This document shows, in pieces, positions 21,288 through 31,926 of a stretch of 64,000 nucleotides of DNA. The notes beneath the pieces are model-generated. The model searched no databases. It was not told where the DNA came from and saw only the letters and a list, made by a program, of their open reading frames with translations. The DNA is from Prochlorococcus sp. AG-436-C14 (GTDB taxonomy: Bacteria > Cyanobacteriota > Cyanobacteriia > PCC-6307 > Cyanobiaceae): NCBI GenBank assembly GCA_003209755.1, contig QCPD01000001.1, positions 62,001-126,000 of the forward strand. Reading direction: 5' to 3'. The position numbers were made by a program, and so were the translations under genes. Position 1 is the first letter of the stretch; every line of letters starts with the position of its first letter.

Positions 21288-21899
21288 CTAAAATTTATAT
21301 TCACCCCAAAGCTTTTTAAGTCTATTATCTCTACCGCAACTCTTTCTATAAAAGTTATATTTAAGAGGATTTTTAACTGCAAAATCCTGATGATAATTCT
21401 CTGCAGACCAAAAGATCTTTGAATCCACAATATCAACTTTTAGTTGGTCCGCGGGTATATTTAATGCAGCAGATATATTCTTTTGAATCTCTTTTGCATC
21501 ACTCTCTTGTTCTTTATTAGATGTAAAAATAACAGGTTTATATGAATCACCCCTATCACAAAATTGTCCCTGATTATCAAAAGGATCAATATTAATCCAA
21601 TATTTGTTAAGTAAATCTTTATAGCTAATAATATCAGGATCAAAACTAACTTTCACAACCTCTTTATGCCCATTATGATTTTCATATGTGGGATTGGGCA
21701 GATCGCCCCCGGAGTATCCACTTTCCGCAAAAATGACTCCATCAAGTTTTTCTAGATCATGCTCTAAACACCAAAAGCAACCTCCTGCGAAAATAGCCTC
21801 TTCTGATTCAGCAAATACTTGTAAAGGGAAAAATATTAATAGTTGCAAAAGCATGCAAGTTAATAAGAGTCTTCTTAAGATCTTATTCATAGTAATCAT
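21288..21899 (-). CDS. msrA: peptide-methionine (S)-S-oxide reductase with signal-like N-terminus
   Basis: AIFAGGCFWCLEHDLEKLDGVIFAESGYSGG; hydrophobic N-terminus LLLTCMLLQLLIFFPLQVFA. Confidence 0.93.
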   Translation of the reverse strand: MITMNKILRRLLLTCMLLQLLIFFPLQVFAESEEAIFAGGCFWCLEHDLEKLDGVIFAESGYSGGDLPNPTYENHNGHKEVVKVSFDPDIISYKDLLNKYWINIDPFDNQGQFCDRGDSYKPVIFTSNKEQESDAKEIQKNISAALNIPADQLKVDIVDSKIFWSAENYHQDFAVKNPLKYNFYRKSCGRDNRLKKLWGEYKF

Positions 21900-23071
21900 T
21901 GAATTAATAAGTCCAGAATATCCTTTGATGCTCTATCTGTAACTCCTGGTTTTCCTAATTTATCTTTCAATCTTTTATAACCAAGAATTATTTCTTCTTT
22001 TGTCGAGCTATCTTCAATAATTTGTAATGCTGCATTAAAAATTTTTTCGGCTTTAAAATCCTCTTGTATAAACTCTGGTATTAACATTTTATTTAAAAGC
22101 AGATTAACTGGTGAAATATATTTCACATTAAATCGCAATAAATATCTTGCGAAAAAAGCAGTAATTCTACTTACTTTATACCCAACAATCTGCGGAACTG
22201 AGTTTAGAGCTAATTCCATATTTATCGTTCCAGACTTAGCTAAAGCGAGATGAGCAGCAGAAAATAAAAATGGCTTAATATCATCAACTTCATTCGACAA
22301 AATGATTCTTCCTGAAACACCATATTCATTTAATGAATTATTTAAAATTTCATCAAATTCTTTTAAACCGGATGGTATTAGGACAGTAATTGAAGGATCC
22401 CTTTTTTGAAGCAGTTTTGCCGCTTTAAGTAATGTGGGCAAAATATATTTAAGCTCTTGCTTTCGTGAAGCAGGAATGATAAGAAGAAGTTTCTTATCAG
22501 AAGTTAATCCTATTTTTCTAAATGATTCTTCTCTAGTAGGAATATCTCTATAGAAATCCAACATTGGGTGACCCACAAAATTTACATTTCCTCCTTTATT
22601 TGAATAAAAATTAGCTTCCTCTTCAAATATAGCTAATATTTTATTTGTAAAACTAATCAAATCGGTTGTACCAGAATCACCTAATCGCCATGCCCATTCC
22701 TGAGGCGCAATATAATAAATTATTGGAATATTAGGAAACTTTTTTTTCACTTTTAACCCTAGTCGAATATTTGGACCCATATAGTCAATTAAAACAACAG
22801 CATCAGGAGGAGATAAGCTTAAGTAACTGTCAATTTTTGATTGTGCATTTAAAGTTGGCAGAACGTAAGGAAGAGCTTCTAAAAAACCTATTGCACCTAT
22901 TGAAGAAGTATTAGATATTAATTTTGCACCAGCTTCTCTCATTCTTTCGCCACCTAAAGCAATTATCTCTAAATCAATTTTCCTTTTTTCTGCATTAGTC
23001 TTTAAAGCCCTTATTAATAAACTTCCCTGCAAGTCTCCAGAGACCTCACCAGTACTGATTAACAACTTCAT
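21896..23071 (-). CDS. lpxB: lipid-A-disaccharide synthase
   Basis: STGEVSGDLQGSLL, YIAPQEWAW, GHPMLDFY, ALAKSGTINMELAL. Confidence 0.95.
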   Translation of the reverse strand: MKLLISTGEVSGDLQGSLLIRALKTNAEKRKIDLEIIALGGERMREAGAKLISNTSSIGAIGFLEALPYVLPTLNAQSKIDSYLSLSPPDAVVLIDYMGPNIRLGLKVKKKFPNIPIIYYIAPQEWAWRLGDSGTTDLISFTNKILAIFEEEANFYSNKGGNVNFVGHPMLDFYRDIPTREESFRKIGLTSDKKLLLIIPASRKQELKYILPTLLKAAKLLQKRDPSITVLIPSGLKEFDEILNNSLNEYGVSGRIILSNEVDDIKPFLFSAAHLALAKSGTINMELALNSVPQIVGYKVSRITAFFARYLLRFNVKYISPVNLLLNKMLIPEFIQEDFKAEKIFNAALQIIEDSSTKEEIILGYKRLKDKLGKPGVTDRASKDILDLLIQ

Positions 23072-23940
23072 TATTTATTAGTAGAAATTAAAGAAGGCAT
23101 TGGACCTCTTCTACCTTTACCAATAGAAAGTTCTATAAACCCGCATAACCTTTCAGAAGATTGGAATAAATCTTCTTGTCTTGCAATTTTTAAGCCATCA
23201 GAAATTACATATTCCGATTTGAATAATAAGTTCCAAACTCGTTTTAATTGTAGATATTCTTCTTTATTTTCTTTAGCTATGCTTTTCCTTTTAATTCCAA
23301 CTTTATTTAGTCCTCTTATCCTTCCAGGATGACCTTCTGCCAAGCAATATGGAGGAACATCTCTATCAACTCTTGTCATGCCTCCGACCATAGCTAAATA
23401 ACCTATATGAACAAATTGATGTATCCCCAAACAACCTCCAATAACAGCTCGATCTTCAACAAGAACGTGACCTGCAACCTGTACGCTATTAGCTATGACT
23501 ACATTGTTTCCAATCTCACAATTATGTCCTAAATGTGAATATGCCATTAACAAATTTTGATTCCCAACTGACGTTTTTTCCCCTTCAAACGTAGCCTTAT
23601 TGATTGTTACACATTCTCTAAAAGTGTTATTATCTCCAATTAAAACATAAGTAGAATCACCTTTATACTTCAAATCTTGAGGTTCTAATCCAATACATGA
23701 TCCTGGGAAAATCTTATTATTTGATCCTATTTTCACTTTCCCATCGATAATTACATTCGGTCCTATCCAAGTGTTTGAACCAATAATTACATTTGGACCA
23801 ATTACGGCCCCTGAACCTACATATACACCTTTCCCCAGTTCAGCCTTTGGAGAGACATCTGCAAAGGTATGAATACTAACTTTGTCATCTCCGATTAGGC
23901 TTTCAGAATATTCAAGTTCACTCATCGCTTCAATCCACAA
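23071..23940 (-). CDS. lpxA: UDP-N-acetylglucosamine acyltransferase
   Basis: Left-handed beta-helix repeats; [39 protein letters not shown]. Confidence 0.95.
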   Translation of the reverse strand: MWIEAMSELEYSESLIGDDKVSIHTFADVSPKAELGKGVYVGSGAVIGPNVIIGSNTWIGPNVIIDGKVKIGSNNKIFPGSCIGLEPQDLKYKGDSTYVLIGDNNTFRECVTINKATFEGEKTSVGNQNLLMAYSHLGHNCEIGNNVVIANSVQVAGHVLVEDRAVIGGCLGIHQFVHIGYLAMVGGMTRVDRDVPPYCLAEGHPGRIRGLNKVGIKRKSIAKENKEEYLQLKRVWNLLFKSEYVISDGLKIARQEDLFQSSERLCGFIELSIGKGRRGPMPSLISTNK

Positions 23941-24388
23941 GAGAGAACATCAAATCTCCAGAGCAAACCAACCTATCATCCACTTTTGCTTCTCCCCTAA
24001 CCTTCCCAAATCTCTTCCTTTTGATACTTATCAATTCACAAGATATTAATAATTGATCTCCTGGGACCACTGGACGCCTAAACCGAACTGAATCAATTCC
24101 GGCGAAAACAAAAAGTCCTTTTGGCAAATCAGGCATTTGAGAAACAATCAAACCACCTACTTGAGCCATTGCTTCTACTATTAAAACTCCTGGCATTAAA
24201 GGTCTGTCAGGGAAATGCCCTTGAAATTGAGGCTCGTTCAAAGTGACATTCTTAATTGCCACTGCTTTCTTGCCAAGGTCATGTTCTATCAATCTGTCAA
24301 CAAGAGCAAAAGGATATCTATGTGGCAATAGCCCCATTATTTGCTCGCTATTTAAAACAAGAGATTGGGAAGGAGAAATGTCAGTCAA
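23930..24388 (-). CDS. fabZ: 3-hydroxyacyl-ACP dehydratase FabZ
   Basis: [42 protein letters not shown]. Confidence 0.96.
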   Translation of the reverse strand: MTDISPSQSLVLNSEQIMGLLPHRYPFALVDRLIEHDLGKKAVAIKNVTLNEPQFQGHFPDRPLMPGVLIVEAMAQVGGLIVSQMPDLPKGLFVFAGIDSVRFRRPVVPGDQLLISCELISIKRKRFGKVRGEAKVDDRLVCSGDLMFSLVD

Positions 24389-24400
24389 AATAAGATTTAA

Positions 24401-25258
24401 TTAAGTTAATACCTTTTGAAGAGAAGCTGCAAATTCAGCATGAAGAGAGTGGGACCCTTTATAAACAAAAATTTGTGCTTTCGGTAATCCAACAAAAGCT
24501 AAATCTCCAATCAAGTCAAGCAATTTATGACGAACTGGTTCGTTTGCAAATCTCAAAGGTGGATTCACCCAAGATTCACCATCACAAACCAACGCATTTT
24601 CAAGAGCTCCTCCTTTAATCAGACCAGCTTTCTTTAATTCTTCTAGCTGATCAAGAAAGCCAAAAGTTCTTGCAGGTGCAATTTCTTTAACAAAATTATT
24701 TGGAGACAGCTCAATAGAAAACATTTGCTGTCCAATTGCCTTATATGGGAAATCAATTAAACCTATTAATTTCAATTTTTCTGATGGTATTGCAAAAATC
24801 ACACTTTCTCCTTGATTAACAAAAATTGGAGATTTGATTTCTAGCCTCGGTCTAGGAGATGTAATGGAATTAATCATTCCTACCTTTTTAATTTCCTCAA
24901 TCCAGCCAATCGCAGAACCATCAAGCAATGGAACCTCATTCCCCTTTATTTCTATATTTACATGAGTTAAACCTGCTCCAACTAATGAAGCTAACAAGTG
25001 TTCAACCGTAGATACTTGTTTCCCATTCAGATCAAGTGTTGTACATAAAGGAGTATTCCTTACTTGAGCAATATCTAAAGGAATAACTTTATTAGGTTCC
25101 TCTGAAAAAGAAATATGAAATCCTTCTAATTCTGTTGGCTTAATAATTACTGTGGATTGAAGGCCTGTATGTAATCCAATACCATCTTTTTTAATTTCAT
25201 TTTTAAGCATCCAGCCTTGTTCGTAATCCTTGGGGAATGAGAACACTAGAATTTCCAA
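24401..25258 (-). CDS. lpxC: UDP-3-O-acyl-N-acetylglucosamine deacetylase
   Basis: KDGIGLHTGLQST, STVEHLLASLVGAGLTHVNIEI, ARTFGFL, RHKLLDLIGDLAFVG. Confidence 0.94.
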   Translation of the reverse strand: MEILVFSFPKDYEQGWMLKNEIKKDGIGLHTGLQSTVIIKPTELEGFHISFSEEPNKVIPLDIAQVRNTPLCTTLDLNGKQVSTVEHLLASLVGAGLTHVNIEIKGNEVPLLDGSAIGWIEEIKKVGMINSITSPRPRLEIKSPIFVNQGESVIFAIPSEKLKLIGLIDFPYKAIGQQMFSIELSPNNFVKEIAPARTFGFLDQLEELKKAGLIKGGALENALVCDGESWVNPPLRFANEPVRHKLLDLIGDLAFVGLPKAQIFVYKGSHSLHAEFAASLQKVLT

Positions 25259-27558
25259 CCAATACCAATGTTATATCGCCAATTGCCACTGAAATCTTGA
25301 GTCGCTGCCTCTATCCGAATTGGGCCAACAGGTGTATTAATAACGGCTCCAGGTCCAACAGAAAAACCAGATCCTGGTTTTTCAAGAATTTTTCCTGGCT
25401 TCCCTGGGACATTTGATTGGGAACCAAAATCAGATCCTGCGTCAACAAAAAGTGCTCCAGAAACTATTCGCCACAGAGGAAATCTGTATTCTGCTGTTGC
25501 TTCTCCATAATTTCTTGCGACACCTAAATCACAAGAGTTCCAACCTCTAACAGAGCTGGTTCCTCCCAAGCAAAATGCTTCATAAGGAGGAAGATCACCA
25601 ATAATAGTTCCTATCTTTGCTTGAAAACCTACCGATTGTGGACAATCTGATTTTTCACCAGGCTTGGGACGACAACCCTTATGAAACTTCAACCAATTAA
25701 CAGGGTAAAAACGAGAATAGTTAACCCTAGCTCTATTAAATGTAGGTGAATTATTACCTAAACTAATAAATTGTTCTGAGCCAATATTTAAATAATCTCC
25801 AGAAGTTGGATTCCTTGCATTATCTAAGTTGTTGTATGTAATGGCACTTTTAAAACTAACTAATGTATTTTCTTTAGAGCAATTATATGCAACACAAATA
25901 ACTTCATTCTCAGGAACTTTACCATCTTTAAAATTTGTTGATCCTACGCCGTAAGGTCTTTTATCTCCTGCGTAATCTATTGGCTTAACTTTCTGAAAAT
26001 TAGCACCAATAAGTACACTCCATGGAACCTTTTTGAGAGGCTGACCACCATTTAAAGGTCTTGCGAAAGAAAAGCCTCCTCCTGTTCTTTCTAAAACAAT
26101 AGAGTCACCCTCATAATCAAACCAGCTAAACTGTGGTGCAGACAACTTAGCAGAATAGAGATTATCAAATGGTCCTGTTTTAATTAAAGTATTGTTATTA
26201 TTTAAGTCTAAATTATGGGCTTGATTAATATCGTAACTTATCGATTTATTTGGTGCTTCATATCTATCTGTAACTCCTCGAATACTTCCTCCCTCTTGAC
26301 TTCTAAATTCTTGAGGCACTTCTCTACTTAAATATAACGAAGTTCTTAAAGATGTTCTATGTTTATCATTTTTAATCCAAGGATCATATAGAGAAAGATT
26401 TAAGAGTGCTCCATATTCTCCATAAGTCAAATTCATATTGGAAGACCATGATCTTCCAATAAGATTGGATTCTTGCAAGCCGATCTGTCCAAAGACACCT
26501 TGACCCCCGCTATAACCAAGGCCTCCAGTCAAAGATCCTGTCCTTTGCTCTGTTATTCCTAGTGAAATAATGATCTTTCCAGGTTCCGTACTTACTGGTT
26601 TAAGAGTTACTTTTACATCATTAAAAAGTGAAGTTGAGTATAATCTTTTTATATCTGATTCTAATTTATTTCTATTAAACATATCTCCAACTTTAGTTAT
26701 TAATTCTCTTTCAATTACCCATCTCTTTGTTTTTCCTTTTATTAACCTGCCTTTTTCATCTTCTGTATTTCCATCTTCATCTATAAAATTAATCTCAATC
26801 CCAGCAATATATCCTTCTTGAATATTAAGTTCAACTCTTCCTTCTTTAGTTACACGACTTGGGCCAGATATCCTTGCTAATGAGTATCCATTACTACTAT
26901 ACCAATTCTTAATTTCTTTAATCCTTACTTTTAGAGTATTAAGATTTAAAGTTTCTCCAAAATCATTCTTAAAAATCTCATTTAATTTTGTATTTGATAG
27001 TTTTCTTTCAAGCGGAAGTATAATTATGTTATTTAGTATCGGATTAGGTTCAACTCTAATCAAAAGCTTAACTCCTAGGGCACTCTGTGAAGATTCAATT
27101 TTTGCGCCAGAGAACCAACCAGTGGAATAAATTCGATCTAAATCTTTCTTAACTTCTTCACTTGTAACTTTACTACCAGGTCTAATTAACATCACATCAT
27201 AAGCCACAACTTCCAAACGCTCTTTGTCAGGATGATCGTCAAGCCCCTCAATAATGATCTCTGAAATCAATACCCTTTCTTGCTCAGGAATAGTATTTTT
27301 ATCTTTTTGATTTGCCCCATCAGAAATCAAAAAATCAACAGAATTCAAATTAAATTTATTATGATTCGATTGGTGAGTAAATTGAAAACTATCAGTCTGT
27401 TTGTTTTCAACAGAGAGTTTATTTCCAACTGAGATTATTTTAGAGGCTTTAGTTTCTCCAAAAAGACTCAAAAAAGGAACTACAAAAGCAATAGCATATG
27501 CACTTTTGCCTATTAATTTCTTATTAGAGTTGGCGTGTCTTTTGATCATAAATTTCAA
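25246..27558 (-). CDS. bamA: BamA/Omp85 outer membrane assembly protein
   Basis: POTRA-like repeats; C-terminal barrel with GGTSSVRGWNSCDLGVARNYGEATAEYRFPL...GPIRIEAATQDFSGNWRYNIGIGWKF. Confidence 0.92.
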   Translation of the reverse strand: MKFMIKRHANSNKKLIGKSAYAIAFVVPFLSLFGETKASKIISVGNKLSVENKQTDSFQFTHQSNHNKFNLNSVDFLISDGANQKDKNTIPEQERVLISEIIIEGLDDHPDKERLEVVAYDVMLIRPGSKVTSEEVKKDLDRIYSTGWFSGAKIESSQSALGVKLLIRVEPNPILNNIIILPLERKLSNTKLNEIFKNDFGETLNLNTLKVRIKEIKNWYSSNGYSLARISGPSRVTKEGRVELNIQEGYIAGIEINFIDEDGNTEDEKGRLIKGKTKRWVIERELITKVGDMFNRNKLESDIKRLYSTSLFNDVKVTLKPVSTEPGKIIISLGITEQRTGSLTGGLGYSGGQGVFGQIGLQESNLIGRSWSSNMNLTYGEYGALLNLSLYDPWIKNDKHRTSLRTSLYLSREVPQEFRSQEGGSIRGVTDRYEAPNKSISYDINQAHNLDLNNNNTLIKTGPFDNLYSAKLSAPQFSWFDYEGDSIVLERTGGGFSFARPLNGGQPLKKVPWSVLIGANFQKVKPIDYAGDKRPYGVGSTNFKDGKVPENEVICVAYNCSKENTLVSFKSAITYNNLDNARNPTSGDYLNIGSEQFISLGNNSPTFNRARVNYSRFYPVNWLKFHKGCRPKPGEKSDCPQSVGFQAKIGTIIGDLPPYEAFCLGGTSSVRGWNSCDLGVARNYGEATAEYRFPLWRIVSGALFVDAGSDFGSQSNVPGKPGKILEKPGSGFSVGPGAVINTPVGPIRIEAATQDFSGNWRYNIGIGWKF

Positions 27559-27603
27559 AAAAATTCAATTAAATGAAGGAATTCTTGGCCAAGAATAAGT
27601 TGC

Positions 27604-28347
27604 TTAAGTGGCTTTAGAGGAATCTTTTTCTATACGTTTCAAAATCTCCTCATAAGCATCTATCACTCCTCCAAGATCTTGCCGAAAGCGGTCTTTGTCA
27701 AGGATCCGTCCTTTCGGATCAGAATTTGTTTTATCCCAAAACCTACAATTATCAGGACTTATTTCATCAGCTATCACAAGTTTACCCAGTGAATTCATGC
27801 CAAACTCTAATTTAAAGTCAACCAAAATCAAATCAATGGAATCAAAATATTCTGTTAAAATTTTGTTTACACTTTTAGTAATTCTCTCTACTTCTTCAAT
27901 TTGAGAAGAACTAATCAAATCAAGTAACTTCAATCTTTTTTCTGTAAGTATAGGATCTCCTAATTCATCATCTTTATAATAATAATCAAGGAGTGGAGGG
28001 TTTAATATTGTTCCTTGTTTGATTGGTGTCTCTCTACATAATGAACCTGTAGCAATATTGCGAATAACAACTTCCAAAGGGATTACATTAATTTTATAAG
28101 CAATCATAAATGTTTCTGAATGAAGTTCTAAAAAGTGCGTGGGAATTCCCTTCAATTCAAGCAATTTAAAAAGGGCAGCAGAAATCTTGCAATTCAAGCG
28201 TCCTTTACCCTCTATCTCTGATCGTTTTTTCGCATTAAAAGCTGTAGCATCATTTTTGAACTCTATTAAAACCCTATTTGGATCTTCACAAGCAAAAACT
28301 CGTTTTGCCTTGCCTTCATAAATTAGTGATCCTTGGATATAATTCAT
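27604..28347 (-). CDS. purC: SAICAR synthetase
   Basis: [59 protein letters not shown]. Confidence 0.96.
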   Translation of the reverse strand: MNYIQGSLIYEGKAKRVFACEDPNRVLIEFKNDATAFNAKKRSEIEGKGRLNCKISAALFKLLELKGIPTHFLELHSETFMIAYKINVIPLEVVIRNIATGSLCRETPIKQGTILNPPLLDYYYKDDELGDPILTEKRLKLLDLISSSQIEEVERITKSVNKILTEYFDSIDLILVDFKLEFGMNSLGKLVIADEISPDNCRFWDKTNSDPKGRILDKDRFRQDLGGVIDAYEEILKRIEKDSSKAT

Positions 28348-28535
28348 TAATACCCCTGATATTTAATTATTATAAATAGTCAATGCTAAAAAAATCACCT
28401 CAGTCAAAACAAATCCTTTAAAACCTTAAACTCAAAATAACTTAAAAACTCCACTTCAGAAAATGTATTAACTAATAATCAAAAGCTAATTAAAAATCCA
28501 CTAAAACTATTTTTTCATTCAAGCAAGAGAAAACA

Positions 28536-29840
28536 ATGAAAAAGAATCAAAAGACTGAAGAATTAAAAAGAATCTTAATAGTTGGAAGTGGAGGAAGAGA
28601 AAACTCCATTGCTTGGGCATTATCAAAGAATCAATCCATTGAACAAATTTATGTTTGCCCTGGCAACGCTGGAACCGCCAACTTTGAAAAATGTTTTCGT
28701 CTAAAACCTAAAGCCGAAGATGAAAAGACAATCATTAATGAATGTCATCGACTTGAAATTCATTTAGTCATCATTGGTCCTGAGGTGCCTTTAGCCCAGG
28801 GCTGGGCAAATAAAATGCGTGAAGCAGGATTAACAGTTTTTGGTCCAGGCAAAGATGGTGCTCAACTAGAGGCAAGTAAAGAGTGGTCTAAAGCTTTGAT
28901 GATAGAAAACAATATCCCTACAGCCAAGTATTGGTCTACAGAATCTAAAGAGGAAGCACTAGAAATTCTTAAAAAGTTCAACCAACCTCTTGTTATCAAG
29001 GCAGATGGTCTTGCTGCAGGTAAAGGTGTCACTGTTTGTGACACCATTGCGCAATCTAAAGATGCAATTGAGAACATATTTTCTGGAAAGTTTGGCTCTG
29101 CAGCAAATAAAGTTGTCCTCGAAGAAAAAATTGAAGGGCCCGAAGTTTCTATCTTTGCTCTTTGTGATGGAGAAAAATTAATTGTTCTTCCTCCTGCACA
29201 GGATCACAAAAGACTCCTTGATGGAGACAATGGTCCAAACACAGGCGGAATGGGAGCTTATGCACCCGCACTTTTAATTAATGAACAAGATCTTAAAGAC
29301 TTAACTGAGCTAGTTCTTATTCCAACTTTAAAAGGTCTTAAAAAAAAGAAAATCAAATATATCGGAGTCATTTATGCAGGCTTAATGCTTACATCATCTG
29401 GGCCAAAAGTTATTGAATTTAATTGCCGTTTTGGTGATCCAGAATGTCAAGCTTTAATGCCATTGATGGGAGAGGAATTTGCCTCTGTTCTTTTTGCTTG
29501 TGCTCGAGGACAGATTGAAAATGCACCAAAACTTACATTCAATTCTCAATGTAGTGCTTGTGTAGTTGCCGCCTCCAAGGGATACCCTGACAAGCCTCAA
29601 AAAGGTAACAAAATTGATATGAGGGTTGAATCAAATTCTTCGCTCCAAGTTTTTCATGCTGGAACCACAATTGACGAATTTGGAAATATAATCACCTCAG
29701 GTGGAAGAGTTCTTTCAATAGTCGCTCAAAGCGAAAACTTCGACAAAGCATTCGAATTAGCCTACTCTAACTTAAAAGGGATCAGTTTTGATGGTATGCA
29801 TTTTCGAAAAGATATAGGTTACCAAGTTAGAAATATATAA
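28536..29840 (+). CDS. purD: phosphoribosylamine-glycine ligase
   Basis: ILIVGSGGRENSIAWAL, DGLAAGKGVTVCDT, EFNCRFGDPECQALMP. Confidence 0.96.
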   Translation: MKKNQKTEELKRILIVGSGGRENSIAWALSKNQSIEQIYVCPGNAGTANFEKCFRLKPKAEDEKTIINECHRLEIHLVIIGPEVPLAQGWANKMREAGLTVFGPGKDGAQLEASKEWSKALMIENNIPTAKYWSTESKEEALEILKKFNQPLVIKADGLAAGKGVTVCDTIAQSKDAIENIFSGKFGSAANKVVLEEKIEGPEVSIFALCDGEKLIVLPPAQDHKRLLDGDNGPNTGGMGAYAPALLINEQDLKDLTELVLIPTLKGLKKKKIKYIGVIYAGLMLTSSGPKVIEFNCRFGDPECQALMPLMGEEFASVLFACARGQIENAPKLTFNSQCSACVVAASKGYPDKPQKGNKIDMRVESNSSLQVFHAGTTIDEFGNIITSGGRVLSIVAQSENFDKAFELAYSNLKGISFDGMHFRKDIGYQVRNI

Positions 29841-29854
29841 TTCTCTAAATCTCA

Positions 29855-31924
29855 ATGAATAATTCAAATTTAAACAAAGATAATACTCTTTCAAAAATAA
29901 AAGATGATCAATTAAAAGTTGGTATAAGTATATTGGAAAAAATAAAGTTATGGTGGTCAAGATTTAATTTAAGATCGAAATTACTTGCATTTGGTACTCT
30001 AGTAGTTAGCTTTATAATGACACTTATTACATTTTTTGCTTTAAGTAGTATACAAAAAGATGCTGGGATGAATGATACAAGATATGCCAGAGATTTAGGG
30101 TTATTATTATCAGGAAACGTTACAGAATTAGTAGCAAAGGAACAGACAAGGGAGCTTTTCAACGTAGCAGAAAAGTTTTGGCGCTCAAGCAGGAATTTAA
30201 GATACATTTTCTTTACTGACCCAGATGGCTTTGTAAAATTGGGTATTCCAGTAAGTGCAACAACTTCAGAATCTGAGGCTGAAGGTGCCTTACAACTAAC
30301 CAGAAAACTACAACTACCAAGTGAATTAAAAAAACAACCTCAATTTCCATTAGTTAGACAACATTCAACTCCTCAAGGCCAGGTAACAGATGTTTTTGTT
30401 CCCATGCTTTGGAAGGGTGAATATTTAGGCACCTTAGCGCTGGGAGTAACACCTAATAAAAAAGCTCTTGCTACAGCCGCACTAACTAGAGAGATTACTG
30501 TTGCAGTATTTATTTCTATTTGGGTTTTAGTAATTATAGGCGCAGTATTTAATGCTCTAACCATTACTCGCCCTATTAGGGAATTAGTTAATGGAGTCAG
30601 AGAGATTGCTAGAGGTAATTTCAAATCAAGAGTAGATCTACCCATGAGTGGTGAGCTTGGTGAACTCTTAACCGGGTTTAATGCAATGGCATCCAGATTA
30701 GAGGATTATGACGCTGCAAATATCGAAGAATTAAAAGCTGCCCAAGTCAAGCAGCAATCTTTGATCGCCACCATGGCAGATGGTGCGCTTCTTCTTGACG
30801 AACAAGGAAATATTGTTTTAGTGAATCCCACTGCTAGAAGACTCTTTCGCTGGGAGGGAAGAAATCTTGAAGGTCAAAAATTATTGAATCAACTGCCTGA
30901 TTCTCTTGTGAAAGAACTTGAAACACCTATTACCTCTCTATTAAATAACTTCGGAGACAGCGATGATCTGCGTTGCAATCTTGAAGAACCACCAAGAACA
31001 CTTCGTATAGTTTTAAAGTCCGTTAGAGACACTACAGGAGAGAATATAAAGGGTATTGCTGTTACGGTTCAAGATCTCACGAGGGAAGTTCAATTAAATG
31101 CCGCACAAAAAAGATTTATCAGCAATGTTTCTCATGAATTAAGAACGCCATTATTTAATATTAAAAGCTACGTTGAAACTCTTTATGACCTAGGCGAACA
31201 ACTTACAAAAGATGAGCAAAAAGAATTTCTGGGTGTTGCAAATTCAGAGACCGATAGACTTACTCGTTTGGTCAATGATGTTCTTGATTTATCCAAGTTA
31301 GAATCTGGAAGAACTATTCAATTAGAAGCACTAAGTATAAAAGAAGCCATGGAACAAACTCTTAGAAACTATAAACTTAATGCTGAAGATAAAAATGTTA
31401 AATTAATACTGAATGTTGAAAATAATTTAGCATTTGTATTAGGCAACTGGGATATGCTTCTACAGGTTTTAGACAATCTTGTTGGTAATGCACTTAAATT
31501 TAGTCAAGCAGGAGGAACAATAAATTTAAAGGCCTATACTTGGCCTGATATTTGCGTTGCTTCGCCAGTTAATTTAGATAATAAAGCTCCACATTGTGAG
31601 ATATTATCTCCAATACCAAAAATCAGAGTTGAGGTATCTGATACAGGATGTGGTATTTCAGAAATTGATCAACAAAGAATATTTGAACGTTTTTATAGAG
31701 TTGAAGATTCAGTTCACACTGAAGTAGGGACTGGACTAGGGCTTTCAATCGTTAAAGGCATAGTTGATAAACATGGAAGTGAAATAAGAATGGCTAGTGA
31801 ACCAAATACTGGAACAACTTTTTGGTTTGAACTCCCTCTTGAAGACTCTGACGCTGATCAGCTATTACTAAAATCTGCCAGGAAAAATTGGGAACTTGAA
31901 AATGATAAAACTTTAATCAAATAG
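29855..31924 (+). CDS. nblS: HAMP-PAS sensor histidine kinase NblS/DspA (Hik33-type)
   Basis: HAMP, PAS, FISNVSHELRTPLFNIKSYVETL H-box, GTGLGLSIVKGIVDKHG; placed between purD and kaiC. Confidence 0.9.
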   Translation: MNNSNLNKDNTLSKIKDDQLKVGISILEKIKLWWSRFNLRSKLLAFGTLVVSFIMTLITFFALSSIQKDAGMNDTRYARDLGLLLSGNVTELVAKEQTRELFNVAEKFWRSSRNLRYIFFTDPDGFVKLGIPVSATTSESEAEGALQLTRKLQLPSELKKQPQFPLVRQHSTPQGQVTDVFVPMLWKGEYLGTLALGVTPNKKALATAALTREITVAVFISIWVLVIIGAVFNALTITRPIRELVNGVREIARGNFKSRVDLPMSGELGELLTGFNAMASRLEDYDAANIEELKAAQVKQQSLIATMADGALLLDEQGNIVLVNPTARRLFRWEGRNLEGQKLLNQLPDSLVKELETPITSLLNNFGDSDDLRCNLEEPPRTLRIVLKSVRDTTGENIKGIAVTVQDLTREVQLNAAQKRFISNVSHELRTPLFNIKSYVETLYDLGEQLTKDEQKEFLGVANSETDRLTRLVNDVLDLSKLESGRTIQLEALSIKEAMEQTLRNYKLNAEDKNVKLILNVENNLAFVLGNWDMLLQVLDNLVGNALKFSQAGGTINLKAYTWPDICVASPVNLDNKAPHCEILSPIPKIRVEVSDTGCGISEIDQQRIFERFYRVEDSVHTEVGTGLGLSIVKGIVDKHGSEIRMASEPNTGTTFWFELPLEDSDADQLLLKSARKNWELENDKTLIK

Positions 31925-31926
31925 AA

